From assembly GCF_904842695.1 (NCBI RefSeq), contig NZ_CAJGWQ010000005.1, forward strand, positions 81,718-145,717: a DNA stretch of 64,000 bases. The letters run 5' to 3'. Both the position numbers and the translations under genes were made by a program. Numbering within the stretch: the first letter of the stretch is position 1; each line of letters opens with the position of its first letter. The notes below the pieces were generated by a model, which did not search any database, was not told where the DNA came from, and saw nothing but the letters and a program-made list of their open reading frames with translations. Source of the stretch: Gulosibacter hominis. Its GTDB lineage: Bacteria; Actinomycetota; Actinomycetes; Actinomycetales; Microbacteriaceae. Shown here one piece after another: positions 7,159 through 15,848 of this stretch.

Positions 7159-8985
7159 ATGCGAACCGCATCCAGAAGGCCATTTTTCCGAACGACTGCC
7201 ATCGCAATTGCCGCAGCGGTGGGGCTTGCTTCAGCCCCGGCGAGCTTGGCGCTCGCGACCGAAACCGCTGAAAGCGTCGTGCCGGCCGACCCCTCGACCA
7301 TGCGCATTGCGACCTCGGGTTTTGTCGACTCTTTCAACCCCTTCACTTCGATCTACCTTGCCCCCACCAACGCACTGCGCTACATCTACGAAAACCTCGT
7401 GCAGTATTCGCAGGAAGACGGTTCACCCACCGGGGGGCTGGCCGAGAGCTGGGAGTCGGAAGAGGGTGGCGCCAAGTGGGTGTACACCATTCGCGAGGGC
7501 ATGAAGTGGTCTGATGACGAGCCCATCACCAGCGAAGACGTCAAGTGGACCTATGAGCAGATGATGACCAATGAGGTCATGGCCACCGCAAACGGTAGCC
7601 TGGTCGCGAACTTTGAGTCGGTTGAAGCTCCCGACGACCACACGCTCGTCATCAACCTCAAACAGCCCCAGGCCGCCGTGCCCGGCACCGAAATTCCGGT
7701 GGTTCCCGAACACATCTGGTCGAAGATTGACGACCCTGGCAAGTTTGCCAATGACAAGGATGTGGTCGGTTCTGGGCCGTTCATCCTCAAGTCATACTCG
7801 GCCAACCAGTCGTATGTGCTCGATGCCAACCCGAATTTCTGGGATGGGAAACCCGAGCTCGACCGGATTCAGTACGTCTACTACACCGACCCCGACGCCT
7901 CGATTCAGGCGCTGCGCGCTGGCGAGATCGACTTCATCTCGGGCCTGACGCCAACGCAGTTCCGGGCGCTTGAGAACGAGGAGGGAATCACCCTTAACTC
8001 GGGCGTCGGCCGCCGCTATAGCTCGCTCGCCCTCAACCCCGGCTTTAAGACCCGCAGCGGCGAACCCTACGGTAACGGTAACCCGGCGCTGCACGATGTG
8101 GCGGTGCGGCAGGCCATTCGCCTCGCCATCGACACCGACGCGCTCATTAAAAACGTGATGGAAGAGCAGGCGACCCCGGCGACGAGCTTTGTGCCCGCAT
8201 CCTACGAAAAATGGATGCTGCCCGAAGACGATCCGGTGCTGGTCGACTTCGACCCCGAAGCCGCCAAGAAAAAGCTCGACGAAGCCGGCTGGACGCTCGG
8301 CAGCGACGGAGTGCGCGAAAAGGACGGCAAGAAGCTCAGCCTCCGGCTGCAGATCGACGGCAGCTCATCAACCGAGCAGGCGCTTTCGGAATACATCAAG
8401 CCCTGGCTGGGTGATGTGGGGATCGACGTGAAGGTGGTCTCAACCGACGGTGACACGCTGAGCACCGAGGCGAACGCCGCGAACTACGACATGTACTTCT
8501 CGGGCTGGTCGCTGGGCCCCGACCCCGACTATCAGCTGGGTATCAACACCTGCGGCCAGCTGCCAACCAAGTCTGATGGCAGCGGAGGCACGAGCCAGGA
8601 CGGCTACTGCAATCCCGAGTTCGACAAGCTCTACGCACAGCAGCAGGTTGAGCTCGACGAGGCGAAGCGCATCGAACTGGTGCACGAGATGCTGGCCATG
8701 AACTACGAAGACAGCGTCAGCGTGGTGCTCTACTACCCGAACCAGCTCGAGGCCTACCGCTCCGACCGCTTTGAAGGTTTTTCGAAGATGCCCACCGAAA
8801 ACGGCATCATCGCCAACCAGTCGGGTTACTGGGGATTCCGAACCGTGAAGTCCGTGGGTGAAGGCGGCGGCGCCGGTAGCTCGCAGACCGGTCTGTGGGT
8901 GATCCTCGGCGTGGTCGTGGTTGCCGGTGCCATCGGTGTCGGTGTGGCCGCGAACCGCCGCAAGAAGTCGGCCGATATCGAATAG
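7159..8985 (+). CDS. peptide ABC transporter substrate-binding protein (family 5), C-terminally anchored
   Basis: A 608-residue SBP_bac_5 protein that captures peptides outside the cell for the importer encoded next. An N-terminal signal peptide with Ala-rich core ends near ASLALA (residues about 1-33) and has no lipobox cysteine. The body shows family blocks such as ANPNFWDGKPELD and VRQAIRLAIDTDALI. Instead of a lipid anchor the C-terminus has a Gly/Ser linker, a hydrophobic helix (GLWVILGVVVVAGAIGVGVA) and the basic tail NRRKK, implying membrane anchoring from the C-terminal side. The start is the ATG at 7159 behind GGAAGG; an upstream in-frame GTG at 7144 overlaps that site. Confidence 0.9.
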   Translation: MRTASRRPFFRTTAIAIAAAVGLASAPASLALATETAESVVPADPSTMRIATSGFVDSFNPFTSIYLAPTNALRYIYENLVQYSQEDGSPTGGLAESWESEEGGAKWVYTIREGMKWSDDEPITSEDVKWTYEQMMTNEVMATANGSLVANFESVEAPDDHTLVINLKQPQAAVPGTEIPVVPEHIWSKIDDPGKFANDKDVVGSGPFILKSYSANQSYVLDANPNFWDGKPELDRIQYVYYTDPDASIQALRAGEIDFISGLTPTQFRALENEEGITLNSGVGRRYSSLALNPGFKTRSGEPYGNGNPALHDVAVRQAIRLAIDTDALIKNVMEEQATPATSFVPASYEKWMLPEDDPVLVDFDPEAAKKKLDEAGWTLGSDGVREKDGKKLSLRLQIDGSSSTEQALSEYIKPWLGDVGIDVKVVSTDGDTLSTEANAANYDMYFSGWSLGPDPDYQLGINTCGQLPTKSDGSGGTSQDGYCNPEFDKLYAQQQVELDEAKRIELVHEMLAMNYEDSVSVVLYYPNQLEAYRSDRFEGFSKMPTENGIIANQSGYWGFRTVKSVGEGGGAGSSQTGLWVILGVVVVAGAIGVGVAANRRKKSADIE

Positions 8986-8994
8986 CGCAAGACC

Positions 8995-10038
8995 ATGACG
9001 AACTCAGTACCACCGTCAACATCCGCGATCCAAACCTCCGCCGACGCGGAGGAACCGCAGCGCGACTCGTCGTTCTGGCGCTATTTGGCGACCAAGCTCG
9101 GCGGTGCGGCGATCAGCCTGGTGATGGTTGTGCTGCTCGGGTTCTTCGCGTTCAAGCTGCTCCCGGGCGATCCAGTCGCCAAGATCGCCCGGGAACGGCC
9201 GATGAGCCCCGAACAAATTGCGAGCCTGCGCGCCCAGTACGGGCTCGACAAGCCGCTGTGGGAGCAGTTTTTCAAGTTCATCGGCGATGTTTTCACCCTG
9301 AACTTCGGTGAGAGCTATGTGTATAAGCGCTCTGTCGCTGAACTCATCGGTGAGTTTTTTTGGCCCACCATCCTGCTGACCGGCACCGCCGCCATCATCG
9401 CCATCACGCTCGGCCTCTGGCTCGGGCAGCGGGCGGCGTGGCGGCACGGGAAGCTGTTCGACCGCATCGCCAGCGGCGTATCGCTCGTGTTCTGGTCGGT
9501 GCCCACCTTCTGGTTGGGTCTGCTGCTGCTGATGTTTTTCGGCGGCACCCTCCACTGGTTCCCCACCGGCGGGATGCGTTCGGCTAATGCGCCAACCGAT
9601 CCGCTCGGAGTGGTTGGGGATGTGGTGGCGCACCTCGTACTACCGGTGATCACGATGGTGGCGGTGGTGTTTGCGCAGTACTTGATGGTGATGCGCTCAT
9701 CGCTCATCGAAGAAATGCACGCCGACTATCTCACCACCGCGCGCGCCAAGGGGCTCCGCGAAGACCTCGTGCGCGAACGTCACGCGGTGCCGAACGCGCT
9801 GCTGCCAACGGTGACGCTCGTGTTTATGCATATCGGTGGCCTGATCGCCGGTGCCGTCACCGTCGAAACGGTGTTTTCGTGGCCGGGCCTCGGCAAACTC
9901 ACCTTCGAGGCGATTAAGGGCCCCGATCTGCCGCTCTTGCAGGGCAGCTTCGTCGTGTTCTCAACCATCATCATCGTCATGAATCTGCTGGCCGATCTCG
10001 CCTATCGCCAGCTCGACCCGAGAGTGAGGCGCGCATGA
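8995..10038 (+). CDS. peptide ABC transporter permease, DppB/OppB type
   Basis: A 347-residue permease with six predicted membrane helices. Typical blocks are FFAFKLLPGDPV near the first helix, RAQYGLDKPLWEQFFKF, and the EAA-loop region DYLTTARAKGLREDLVRERHAVPNALLP, which contacts the ATPase. It forms the import channel together with the next gene product. The gene begins 9 bp after the binding-protein stop and overlaps the next gene by 4 bases. The protein has a longer polar N-terminus (about 30 residues) than many DppB proteins. Confidence 0.92.
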   Translation: MTNSVPPSTSAIQTSADAEEPQRDSSFWRYLATKLGGAAISLVMVVLLGFFAFKLLPGDPVAKIARERPMSPEQIASLRAQYGLDKPLWEQFFKFIGDVFTLNFGESYVYKRSVAELIGEFFWPTILLTGTAAIIAITLGLWLGQRAAWRHGKLFDRIASGVSLVFWSVPTFWLGLLLLMFFGGTLHWFPTGGMRSANAPTDPLGVVGDVVAHLVLPVITMVAVVFAQYLMVMRSSLIEEMHADYLTTARAKGLREDLVRERHAVPNALLPTVTLVFMHIGGLIAGAVTVETVFSWPGLGKLTFEAIKGPDLPLLQGSFVVFSTIIIVMNLLADLAYRQLDPRVRRA

Positions 10039-10946
10039 CCACCGCGACTGCCACACGCACACCGGCACAGTTTGCTCGTGCCCGTCGCTGGAAAGCATTC
10101 CGTCAGTTTTGCAGTGACTTCGCCACCTATCGGGCCGGGATGGTGGGGCTCATCTTCCTAGTGGTGGTGGGCATCATCGCGATTCTCGCGCCGGTGATCG
10201 CCCCATCCTGGATGCTCGATGTCACCAAAATCGGTGACCCGGATCGATTCGCCCCACCATCGGCCGAGCACCTGTTCGGCACTGACAACCAGGGCCGTGA
10301 GCTGTGGGTGCGCATGGTGTGGGGTGCCCAATCGTCACTGCTGGTGGGTCTTGCCGCCACCGGAATGTCGATGGTCATCGGCACCATCGTGGGAATGGCG
10401 GCCGGGCATTTCACCGGCTGGGTGGGTGGCCTGCTGATGCGCGTCATCGACTTTTTCCTGGTGCTGCCGTCGCTGATTCTGGCCATCGTGCTGTCGAGTG
10501 TGCTCGAGCGCGGCACCCTCACCATCATCATTGCGATCGGGCTCACCTCGTGGGCGGGTACGGCGCGCGTGGTGCGAGCCCAAACCCTCACCGTTGAGTC
10601 GCGCGACTATATCCGGCGCTCGCGGGTGCTGGGTGCCGGGCACTGGCATCTGCTGACCAAGCACGTGTTGCCGGGCGTGATGCCGCTGGTGCTGGCAAAT
10701 ACGACGTTGATGGTTGGTTCGGCGATCATCGCCGAGTCGACGCTCGCGTTCTTGGGGCTCGGTGACCCGCTCACGCAGTCGTGGGGCACCGTGCTGAAAA
10801 ACGCTACGGATGCATCCAGTGCCTCGAACGGTTATTGGTGGTACATCCTCATCCCGGGTCTGGCGATTTTGTTTGTGGTGCTCGCCTTCACCCTCATTGG
10901 CCGCGCGGTTGAAAACATTCTGAACCCGACTCTGAGGAAGCGATAA
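10035..10946 (+). CDS. peptide ABC transporter permease, DppC/OppC type
   Basis: A 303-residue second permease subunit with a cytoplasmic N-terminal segment (TRTPAQFARARRWKAFRQFCSDF), six membrane helices, the family block HLFGTDNQGRELWVRMVWGAQSSLLVG, and the EAA loop SRDYIRRSRVLGAGHWHLLTKHVLP. It pairs with the DppB-type subunit. ATGA overlap upstream and TAATG overlap downstream indicate tight operon coupling. Confidence 0.92.
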   Translation: MTTATATRTPAQFARARRWKAFRQFCSDFATYRAGMVGLIFLVVVGIIAILAPVIAPSWMLDVTKIGDPDRFAPPSAEHLFGTDNQGRELWVRMVWGAQSSLLVGLAATGMSMVIGTIVGMAAGHFTGWVGGLLMRVIDFFLVLPSLILAIVLSSVLERGTLTIIIAIGLTSWAGTARVVRAQTLTVESRDYIRRSRVLGAGHWHLLTKHVLPGVMPLVLANTTLMVGSAIIAESTLAFLGLGDPLTQSWGTVLKNATDASSASNGYWWYILIPGLAILFVVLAFTLIGRAVENILNPTLRKR

Positions 10947-12616
10947 TGGCCGATCTGAAATTTGAGGATGTATCGATCATCTACCGCACCTCGGGTCGGA
11001 ACGATCGTGGTGAGGTACACGCGGTTAAAAACGTCAGCCTCGACGTGCCGGCGGGTTCGACGCTCGGTATTGCGGGCGAGTCGGGTTCGGGGAAGTCGAC
11101 GCTGGTGATGAGCGTGTTGCGGCTGCTGCCAAAAACATCGAAACTCACCGGCCGGGTGCTGCTTGATAACACCGATGTGGCCGAGCTGAGCTTCGGTGAG
11201 TTGCGCGCGGTGCGGTGGACTTCGGCGTCGATCATTTTTCAGGGGGCGATGCACTCGCTCAACCCGGTGCGCACGGTGGGTCAGCAAATTATTGAGGCGC
11301 TCGAGCTGCACGTGACCGACGAGTGGAAAACCGAGGCGGCGCGCAAGGAGCGCGTTGTCGAGCTGCTCGGCAACGTTGATTTGCCGGCCGAAAAAGCGAA
11401 CGTGTATCCGCACGAGCTTTCGGGTGGGCAGCGCCAGCGCGTGATGATCGCGATGGCTCTCGCCTGTAATCCCGAGATCATCATTGCTGATGAGCCCACC
11501 ACCGCGCTCGACGTGATCGTGCAGGAGCAGATCCTGACGATGATTTCGCAGCTCGTGGTGGAGCGCGGGATTTCGCTGGTGATGATCAGCCACGACCTGT
11601 CGGTGCTGGCCACCGCGTGTGATCGCATCGCGGTGATGCGCAACGGCGAACTCATTGAGGTGGGCCCGGCGGGGCAGATTTGCCACGCTCCCCGCGAGCC
11701 CTACACGCAAAAGCTCGCGCACGCATTCCCCACCATCGGCGACCCGGCTTCGCGGATGCGGCCGGTGAGCCGCCACGAACAAGGCGATGAGGATGCGCTG
11801 GACCGGGCGGGGGTTCCCGACGATGCACCGGTGCTGTTGGATGCGCGCCGGGTGAGCGTCACCTACCGCACCGGCGGCCGAAAAGTGCCGGCCATCCGCG
11901 AGGTTGACCTGCAGATTCGACGCGGTGAGATCGTGGCGCTGGTGGGGCAGTCGGGCTCGGGTAAAACCACCCTGGCCAACACTCTGATCGGTCTGCAAGA
12001 ACCCGATCCGGGCGCAGAAATCATGTTTGATGGCACGCCGATTCCCACGAAGCCCGCGCAATTGCGCGAGTTTCACAAGCGTGTGCAGCTGGTGTTTCAA
12101 GACCCGTCGGCGGCGCTCAACCCGAAGTTGACCGTCTATGAGTCGGTTGCCGAGGGGTTGCGAGTGCAGCGGTTCGACGGTGATGAAGAGCAGCGGGTGC
12201 GCCAGAGTCTGATCGAGGCCGAGCTCACTCCGCCCGAAGACTTCTTCGGTGCGATTCCGCAGGAGCTTTCGGGTGGCCAGCGTCAGCGCGTGGTGATCGC
12301 GGGTGCGCTCGCGCTACAACCCGAACTGCTGATTGCCGATGAGCCGGTTGCGTCACTGGATGCATCGGTGCGCGGCGAGATTCTCGGCCTGCTGCTGTCA
12401 CTGCGCCGGCAGCTGGGGCTCGCGGCGCTGGTGATCACCCACGATCTTGGGCTGGCGTGGAATATTGCCGATTCGGTGGCCGTGATGCACCGCGGTCAGC
12501 TGGTTGAATATGGCCCCACCGAGGCGGTGCTGCTGAACCCGCAGCACAGCTACACCAAGACGCTGTTGGCGGCGGCCCCGAGCATCGGTGATGTGAAGCC
12601 AGAACCGCAGCAATGA
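10946..12616 (+). CDS. peptide ABC transporter, fused DppD-DppF ATPase
   Basis: A 556-residue protein containing two complete ABC ATPase domains in tandem. Domain 1 has Walker A GESGSGKS (44-51) and the signature LSGGQRQRV; domain 2 (from about residue 295) has GQSGSGKTT and its own LSGGQRQRV. Both Walker B regions (IIIADEPTT and LLIADEPVA) look intact. One polypeptide thus replaces the separate DppD and DppF subunits that energise oligopeptide import. The junction linker near residues 268-285 is acidic and short. Such fusions are common in Actinobacteria. Confidence 0.92.
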   Translation: MADLKFEDVSIIYRTSGRNDRGEVHAVKNVSLDVPAGSTLGIAGESGSGKSTLVMSVLRLLPKTSKLTGRVLLDNTDVAELSFGELRAVRWTSASIIFQGAMHSLNPVRTVGQQIIEALELHVTDEWKTEAARKERVVELLGNVDLPAEKANVYPHELSGGQRQRVMIAMALACNPEIIIADEPTTALDVIVQEQILTMISQLVVERGISLVMISHDLSVLATACDRIAVMRNGELIEVGPAGQICHAPREPYTQKLAHAFPTIGDPASRMRPVSRHEQGDEDALDRAGVPDDAPVLLDARRVSVTYRTGGRKVPAIREVDLQIRRGEIVALVGQSGSGKTTLANTLIGLQEPDPGAEIMFDGTPIPTKPAQLREFHKRVQLVFQDPSAALNPKLTVYESVAEGLRVQRFDGDEEQRVRQSLIEAELTPPEDFFGAIPQELSGGQRQRVVIAGALALQPELLIADEPVASLDASVRGEILGLLLSLRRQLGLAALVITHDLGLAWNIADSVAVMHRGQLVEYGPTEAVLLNPQHSYTKTLLAAAPSIGDVKPEPQQ

Positions 12617-13458
12617 GCATCGTATTACCGCAGCTGCCGGCGCCGATTCAGTGGGGCATCCGTATCACCACCCTCGAGGGGGAGGTGCTTGCCGAGCACG
12701 AACCGCACCGGGTGAGCAAAACCGCCAGTGTCGGCAAGGTGTTTGTGCTCATTGAACTCGCGCGGCAGATCAGTGAGGGCGCAGTCGCGGCGGATGCGCT
12801 GATCGACCTGTCTAAAACGCTCTACGTGGCCGATTCGGGCCTTGCCTACCGGTTCACGAATCCGTCGATTGCGGTTGCGGATGCGGCGCTGCTGGTGGGC
12901 ACGATGAGTGACAACCTGGCGACGAACGCGCTCATCGATGTGTGCGGGCTTGAGCGGGTGCGGGCGATCGCCGATGAGCTCGGCTATACCCAGACCGCGC
13001 AGCTCGACTACATCCGCGATGATCGTGGCCCCGAGCATCCCTGGACCCCTTCGTATGGCACCGCGGCAGAACTTGCGGATGTGATGCGGCGGCTCGCGCT
13101 CGGCGAGGTGCTGTCGCCGGAAATTTCGCGTCAGGTGCTCGACTGGCTCGCATCGGGTGCCGACACTTCGATGGTTGCCGATGCGCTGCTGCTCGACCCG
13201 CTCGCGCATGTTGACCCCGAATATCAGTTGATGGTGCTGCGCCACAAAACCGGCACGATCGCCGAGGCGCGCATCGATGTTGGTGTGTTGCGGGGGTCGA
13301 AACGCTCGGTGGCCTACGCGGTGGCCGCCAACTGGCCCGAAGAGCTGCCCGATCAGCGCGCGCTGGCGCTGGATGTGATGCGCGAAATTGGTGAGCAAAT
13401 TCGCCACTATGTGACCGATCTTGACCGTGACGACCCCGGAGAAAACCCCAGTGATTGA
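12613..13458 (+). CDS. serine hydrolase, class A beta-lactamase-like fold, no signal peptide
   Basis: A 281-residue penicillin-recognising enzyme fold. The nucleophile motif is SVGK (Ser39, Lys42), the second motif is SDN (99-101) and the third is KTGT (Lys212). I do not see the ExxLN omega-loop motif that gives class A beta-lactamases deacylation, so a peptidase or esterase role is more likely than drug resistance. There is no export signal, implying a cytoplasmic location, which is unusual for this superfamily. The start overlaps the ATPase stop by 4 bases, so it is part of the peptide-import operon and may cleave imported D-containing peptides. Confidence 0.8.
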   Translation: MSIVLPQLPAPIQWGIRITTLEGEVLAEHEPHRVSKTASVGKVFVLIELARQISEGAVAADALIDLSKTLYVADSGLAYRFTNPSIAVADAALLVGTMSDNLATNALIDVCGLERVRAIADELGYTQTAQLDYIRDDRGPEHPWTPSYGTAAELADVMRRLALGEVLSPEISRQVLDWLASGADTSMVADALLLDPLAHVDPEYQLMVLRHKTGTIAEARIDVGVLRGSKRSVAYAVAANWPEELPDQRALALDVMREIGEQIRHYVTDLDRDDPGENPSD

Positions 13459-15496
13459 TTTCCCCACCGATGATGGTTGCCGCTGGTCGGTGCTGGTGCG
13501 CGATGTCGACAGCGAGCAGGTGCTGTTGCAGCACAGTCCCGAACGGGTGCTCAGCACCGCCAGCATCGGCAAGCTCTTTTTGCTGCACCGCATCCTGACT
13601 GAGGTGGATGCCGGCACGCGGTCGCTGGACGAGCTGGTGACGCGCCTGCCGAGCGATGAGATTGGTGGCTCGGGGCTGTGGCAAAAACTGCAACAGGATG
13701 CGCTGTCGATCTATGATCTGGCGGCGCTCGTGGGTGCGGTGAGCGATAACGATGCCACGAACGCGCTGCTGCGCGTGGTGGGGATCGAAACAGTGCGTGA
13801 GCACGCCCGCAACCTTGGCTATCAACACTCACGCTTGAACGATGCGATTCGCTGGCCGATTCCGCCCGGCCATCCCACGCGACTGTCGGAGGCGAACGCG
13901 AGCGAGATGGTGGATTTTGTGTCGCGCCTGCAGCTCGACCGGGATCTTTCGCCGGGTAGCGGCGATATTTTTCGCAAGTGGCTCGGTGCCAGTGCCGATA
14001 TGTCGATGGTGGCGTCGGTGTTTGATTTCGACGGCCTCGATCACGACTGCTTCGACGGGGGAGTGTGGCTGTGGAACAAAACCGGCACCATCTCGACCGT
14101 GCGCGCCGATGTGGGTGTGGCGATGGGGCGAAACAGACGTGTCGCTTACGCGGTGCTCGCCGAGTGGGATGCGGGCGCGGATGCGCGCGGACCGGTGCTT
14201 GAAACGATGGCTGAGGTGGGCCAGCTGATCGGTGAGGCGATTGGCTGGCAGGATCCGCGACCGAAACGCTCGGCGGCCCGGACCGCGGCGATGCCGGCAG
14301 TGGCACCGGTCTCGGCTTCGGCGGCGGGTGCACGGGCTGCGATTGCGGCGGCCGCAAACGATGCCGCGCTGCGAGATGTGCGCTATCTGGTGCTCGACGG
14401 TGACAGTGGCGCGCCCCTGCTGGAACGGTCGCCAGATGAGCCGAGCCCGTCGGCGAGCGTGATGAAAACAGTCACCGGCACGCTCGCGCTGGCGAATCTC
14501 GGTGCCGACCACCGCATCCCCACGCGCGTGGTGCGCACTAGTGACTCTGAGGCGGTGCTGATCGGTGGCGGCGATGTGACACTCTCGCGCACCGCAACTG
14601 GTGAGCCAACGTTTTATCCGCATCCGGCCCATTTGGATGCGTTGGCCGATCAGCTGCGCACGAATATGCCCGTTCTCAAGCGGTTGCTGCTTGACGATGA
14701 ACTGTTTGCCGCATCCCAATGGCACCCCACATGGGACCCGGCGGGCCGATCGCCCGAAAACTACATCCCCTTTATTAGCGCGCTGCAGGTGGACGGTGAC
14801 CGTGACGATCCGCTCATGGATGACAGCGCGCGCAGTGAAAACCCGGTGGGGCGCGTGGCGGCAGGGCTCGGAGCGCTGCTGGGGGATGTGGATATTGCCC
14901 GGGGGAGCGCTCCGGAAGGTGCGGCAGATGAAGTGGCCCGGGCCCAGTCGGCGCCGATGACCGAGCTGGTGCGTGAAATGCTGCGCAGCTCCGACAACGC
15001 GCTCGCGGAAGCGCTCGTGCGGTTGGTGGCAATTGCGCGCGGTGGCGATGCCTCGTGGGACTCGTTGCAGCGCGAGATACGGGCCGCGGTTGCAGATCTT
15101 GGCCTGGATGCATCCGGTTGCGAATTCGTGGATGGCTCGGGGCTGAGCGAGGATAACCGGCTGACCCCGCGTTTTGTGGCCGAACTGCTGCGGCGCGGCT
15201 ATCTCGGTGAAGAACCGTTTGCGTCGCTGGTGCCGCTGTTGACGGTCTCGAGCCAGACCATGTCGCCGGCGCGGTTTACCGGGGCGAACCGCGTGGTTGG
15301 TAACTCGGTGCGCGCGAAAACGGGATTTATTAACTCGGTGCATTCCCTCGCCGGCATCGTGACAACTCGGGGTCAGCGCAACCTCGTGTTTGCAGTGTTT
15401 GCGTGTGATCTGGACACACCGGTAGACCGTGAAGCTCGACTCGCCGTCGACCGCCTGGTGACGGCGCTGCATCTGCACGGTGACGCACTCGAGTAG
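13451..15496 (+). CDS. two-domain serine hydrolase: beta-lactamase-like domain fused to PBP4/DacB (S13) domain
   Basis: A protein of about 681 residues joining two penicillin-recognising catalytic domains. Domain 1 (about 1-270) has SIGK (Ser38/Lys41), SDN (98-100) and KTGT (Lys210) and resembles the preceding gene. After an Ala-rich linker, domain 2 (about 300-681) is D-Ala-D-Ala carboxypeptidase family S13: SVMK (Ser336/Lys339), SSDN (Ser514) and KTGF (Lys623), plus VDGSGLS. All three motifs are intact in both halves. There is no signal peptide. The GTG start at 13451 has GGAG 9 bases upstream and overlaps the previous stop by 8 bases; a TTG at 13421 is an alternative. Cytoplasmic DD-peptidase activity on imported muropeptides is my inference. 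Confidence 0.8.
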   Translation: MIDFPTDDGCRWSVLVRDVDSEQVLLQHSPERVLSTASIGKLFLLHRILTEVDAGTRSLDELVTRLPSDEIGGSGLWQKLQQDALSIYDLAALVGAVSDNDATNALLRVVGIETVREHARNLGYQHSRLNDAIRWPIPPGHPTRLSEANASEMVDFVSRLQLDRDLSPGSGDIFRKWLGASADMSMVASVFDFDGLDHDCFDGGVWLWNKTGTISTVRADVGVAMGRNRRVAYAVLAEWDAGADARGPVLETMAEVGQLIGEAIGWQDPRPKRSAARTAAMPAVAPVSASAAGARAAIAAAANDAALRDVRYLVLDGDSGAPLLERSPDEPSPSASVMKTVTGTLALANLGADHRIPTRVVRTSDSEAVLIGGGDVTLSRTATGEPTFYPHPAHLDALADQLRTNMPVLKRLLLDDELFAASQWHPTWDPAGRSPENYIPFISALQVDGDRDDPLMDDSARSENPVGRVAAGLGALLGDVDIARGSAPEGAADEVARAQSAPMTELVREMLRSSDNALAEALVRLVAIARGGDASWDSLQREIRAAVADLGLDASGCEFVDGSGLSEDNRLTPRFVAELLRRGYLGEEPFASLVPLLTVSSQTMSPARFTGANRVVGNSVRAKTGFINSVHSLAGIVTTRGQRNLVFAVFACDLDTPVDREARLAVDRLVTALHLHGDALE

Positions 15497-15561
15497 TGCC
15501 GTCACACTTTCGTAAGAATTTTCGCTGTCGCCGATAATTATTCGCCGGCCAGGCTAGGAGC

Positions 15562-15813
15562 ATGAAGAAAAAAATGCTCCTGGCCCTGTCAACCGCCGCT
15601 ACCGCTGCCCTGCTGCTCACCGGATGTGGTGGTGACAGTGCCGAAGACAAAATGGCACCCAAAACCGAAGACGGCATGATGACCGACGACGGCATGATGA
15701 CCGAAGACTCGATGATGACTGAAGATTCGATGTCGAAGGAAGACGGCATGATGACCGACGATTCGATGTCGCACGATCACGATTCGATGATGACCGAAGA
15801 CGCCGGTAACTAG
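15562..15813 (+). CDS. small Met/Asp-rich repeat lipoprotein
   Basis: An 83-residue secreted lipoprotein: basic N-terminus MKKK, a hydrophobic core, and the lipobox LLTGC, giving lipidation at Cys22. The mature part is built from imperfect five-to-six-residue repeats such as DGMMT and DSMMTE, with one HDHD patch. It resembles proteins called pentapeptide MXKDX repeat proteins. Met- and His/Asp-rich extracytoplasmic repeats often bind metals such as copper; together with the adjacent DipZ redox protein this suggests metal or oxidative-stress handling at the cell surface. Function unproven. Confidence 0.75.
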   Translation: MKKKMLLALSTAATAALLLTGCGGDSAEDKMAPKTEDGMMTDDGMMTEDSMMTEDSMSKEDGMMTDDSMSHDHDSMMTEDAGN

Positions 15814-15848
15814 TTCTGATCCGTTTCGTGTAGTTCATTTCTATTCTC

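Noticed and set aside
6959..7207. A short leftward frame in the divergent control region
   Set aside because: It overlaps the promoter and start of the binding-protein gene and has no homology features.
10832..12100. A 422-codon leftward frame antisense to the ABC ATPase
   Set aside because: A His/Arg-rich translation typical of antisense frames in GC-rich genes; the rightward strand encodes a clear ABC ATPase.
12613..13458. Annotation as an antibiotic-resistance class A beta-lactamase
   Set aside because: No signal peptide and no ExxLN omega-loop motif; the operon context points to peptide metabolism.
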